Source: Streptomyces griseus
GTDB taxonomy: Bacteria; Bdellovibrionota; Bdellovibrionia; Bdellovibrionales; Bdellovibrionaceae
NCBI GenBank assembly: GCA_943330705.2
Contig: CALQIT020000012.1
Location: forward strand, 1-53,823
Direction: 5' to 3'
Length of the DNA stretch: 53,823 nt
Of the stretch, positions 52,112 through 53,823 are shown one piece after another. A program made the position numbers and the translations under genes. Below the pieces are notes generated by a model. It was not told the origin of the DNA, ran no database searches, and saw nothing but the letters and a program-made list of their open reading frames with translations. Positions within the stretch are counted from its first letter, which is position 1; each line of letters starts with the position of its first letter.

Positions 52112-53612
52112 GGGCCTCCTTCATGGAAAAATTGTAAATCGGGGCATTCTGTAAAATGAATTCACCGTATTTGGTATTGATCAAAAGGTCTTGATGGCCA
52201 GCCGGCATTTTTAGAATCTGCGGGTCAAATAGATCTGCCTCACTCAGAACGTAATACTCTGCAAAACCACGCTCCATCGGATAGTTACCAAGCGAAACCA
52301 GACCCTTTTCTCGGAGCTGTCTTTGTAAGCGCAGCAGAATACTTTGCAAAGTAGCTTCCTCAGCTTGTAGCAATGCTAAAAATAAAGCCTTTTGTTCCTG
52401 CAAGTCGAGAGTTTCATCTTGCAGGGCCAAGGACTCCGTCGCGGCAGGAATTTCGAAGGAAAATGGGATAACGGGACCAACTTCAAACTCTGAGGCCAAA
52501 AGGACAGCCACCGGATGATTTTTAAAAAAAGAGGTGACGGCTTCCTTCTTGGCAAACATTTGGGCCAGAATGGAATGCAAGGTTCCTTGCAATCCTTGGA
52601 TATCGGTACTGATGGCATATTGAACTTGCTGTTGTAACAGCTTGATTTGAGATTTTACTTTTTCTTGAATAGAATGATCTGCTTGTGCAAAATGCCGCAT
52701 AAATCCGCGCAGCTGCGAACGGTTCAACTCAGGTTCAGAAATCAGTTCGTTTTGGCGAATTTTATGCAGAAGGTGATCGATATCCTTGATGGAAAAGCGG
52801 GCCGAATATCCTTCCAAATGGGATAACAGCTGTTTTGCTTGGCTGTAACTGGCGTATTCCGGCGAAATAAAAAGACCTTCATAGAATTCAGCCACCGCAT
52901 TGAGACTTTGCCCCGCCGACCGATTTCCAGTAAAATATTGAGCGGCCAGTTCTTGTCGTTGACGCTCTATCGCCGTTTTAACATCCTCAATTGACGAAAG
53001 AATATGGCCAGCGACTTCTTCGGCCTGGCTAAAGAGGGCTTCATTCGAGTGAGGGATCGGCAACAGCTCAGCATGATCCAATCCCTTTTGTTGAATCCGT
53101 TGCATATCTTTTTGATAAGCCTTGATCTTTTCGCGATGGTGGGAAAGGGCTTCTTCCTCGGTGATTTGCTGACGACTGATCAAAATATCATTGAGGGCGC
53201 TCAGTAAGGTTTCGGCCCCCGTCCCAGTATAACGCGTCCTTTGCGACAGCAGAGTTTCAAAAAGTTGTAGCAACTGTCGTCCTGCCCGGGTCGTTTCAAT
53301 ATAACGATTGCCGAATTGATCATGGGAGTCGCGAAGGACTTGGAGCTCACCGATCATTATGGAAAAAAACTGATGGATCTTGCTTTCAAGGCTAGAAAAC
53401 TGCTTTGCCGAGTAAAATTTAATCGTCACAGCCCGAATAGCTTCAAAAGGCAAACGAGTATTGTCGTCTTCCAAAATGTCATAAATTTCTGCAATTAACA
53501 GTAAATACTCCCGCCAATCTTCCTTCTGCAAAAGCAGAAGATAGGGATGATGCGGAAGCAAGCAATCCAGTCTTTCTCCAGTGAAAACTTCAATTCGCTT
53601 GGGCATATACAT
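52098..53612 (-). CDS. jetA: Wadjet JetA, MukF-like kleisin
   Basis: 504 aa, DUF3375-like in layout. N-terminal winged-helix part (HPYLLLLQKEDWREYLLLIA, then NRYIETTRAGRQLLQLFETL), long helices in the middle (EEVAGHILSSIEDVKTAIER), and a C-terminal segment with FAEYYVLSEADLFDP. As the kleisin it would link the JetC heads. AAGGT lies before the ATG at 53612. The 211 bp upstream to the window end show no gene; a promoter there is likely but not evident. Confidence 0.88.
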   Translation of the reverse strand: MYMPKRIEVFTGERLDCLLPHHPYLLLLQKEDWREYLLLIAEIYDILEDDNTRLPFEAIRAVTIKFYSAKQFSSLESKIHQFFSIMIGELQVLRDSHDQFGNRYIETTRAGRQLLQLFETLLSQRTRYTGTGAETLLSALNDILISRQQITEEEALSHHREKIKAYQKDMQRIQQKGLDHAELLPIPHSNEALFSQAEEVAGHILSSIEDVKTAIERQRQELAAQYFTGNRSAGQSLNAVAEFYEGLFISPEYASYSQAKQLLSHLEGYSARFSIKDIDHLLHKIRQNELISEPELNRSQLRGFMRHFAQADHSIQEKVKSQIKLLQQQVQYAISTDIQGLQGTLHSILAQMFAKKEAVTSFFKNHPVAVLLASEFEVGPVIPFSFEIPAATESLALQDETLDLQEQKALFLALLQAEEATLQSILLRLQRQLREKGLVSLGNYPMERGFAEYYVLSEADLFDPQILKMPAGHQDLLINTKYGEFILQNAPIYNFSMKEAHVKS

Positions 53613-53823
53613 AAAGCTTTACCTTCTGATCTGTGAGCTAGCCATGCTTTGAAAGTCGCAACCATTACCCAGCCTGTTAAAAATCTAGGATAAAGCGATT
53701 AGGTTGGTCCAAAAGCACAGTCATGCAATTCTTATGGATCGAGTCCTTGCTCTTTTTTCTCCATGATCTTGAGATTTAGGGTTCGGAATTCGGGTCTCTT
53801 TAAATTTAGTTACTTCATGGAGA

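Overview
The window looks like a chromosomal segment of a Gram-negative bacterium with a cell-wall and LPS-bearing envelope (HldD heptose epimerase, AmpG-type permease, many signal-peptide proteins and one lipoprotein). Its gene set, moderate-to-low GC and many short secreted proteins without familiar domains are most like Bdellovibrionota (Bdellovibrio-like predators). That placement is inference: there is no rRNA, tRNA or other phylogenetic marker here.

Layout. 1-9.7 kb is a housekeeping backbone: an S41 protease and hydrolase pair (-), an hldD / aromatic amino acid hydroxylase / trmJ-like run (+), a secreted papain-like protein (-), a structured-RNA candidate at 7.06-7.20 kb, and ribD (-). 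9.7-20.6 kb is an accessory, decayed region. It holds a stress-type cluster in which GbsR, DoxX and Xre genes are truncated around intact TIGR03643 and DUF2945 genes, a 57-bp direct repeat, IS3- and IS91-like remnants, a SYLF-domain protein, a Fic protein, a 1096-aa NHL-repeat lipoprotein with a small membrane partner, and an AbiE toxin-antitoxin locus whose toxin is truncated. 20.6-45.8 kb is backbone again: tesA-ybbAP-sua5, a glycine-rich RRM protein, slyD-yajQ, HNH / GNAT / adenosine-deaminase-like / ampG, a receiver-like regulator, FecR, phosphofructokinase, an ABC-2 exporter, a DEAD-box helicase, creatininase, prohibitin, TerC and a VTT protein.

45.8-53.6 kb is a defence segment: a toxin-antitoxin pair with an intact antitoxin, a broken toxin and an operator palindrome, followed by a complete, tightly packed jetA-jetB-jetC-jetD operon. 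This is a Wadjet (SMC-like, MukBEF-related) anti-plasmid system with a TOPRIM-type JetD nuclease. It is the clearest defence system in the window.

Two themes recur. Antitoxin-like or regulatory halves are kept while their toxins or DNA-binding domains are broken (AbiE, the 46-kb pair, GbsR, Xre). Accessory promoters carry long perfect or near-perfect palindromes (11.6, 19.3 and 46.3 kb), which suggests autoregulated imported modules. All functional calls rest on reading motifs in the translated sequence; no database search was run.
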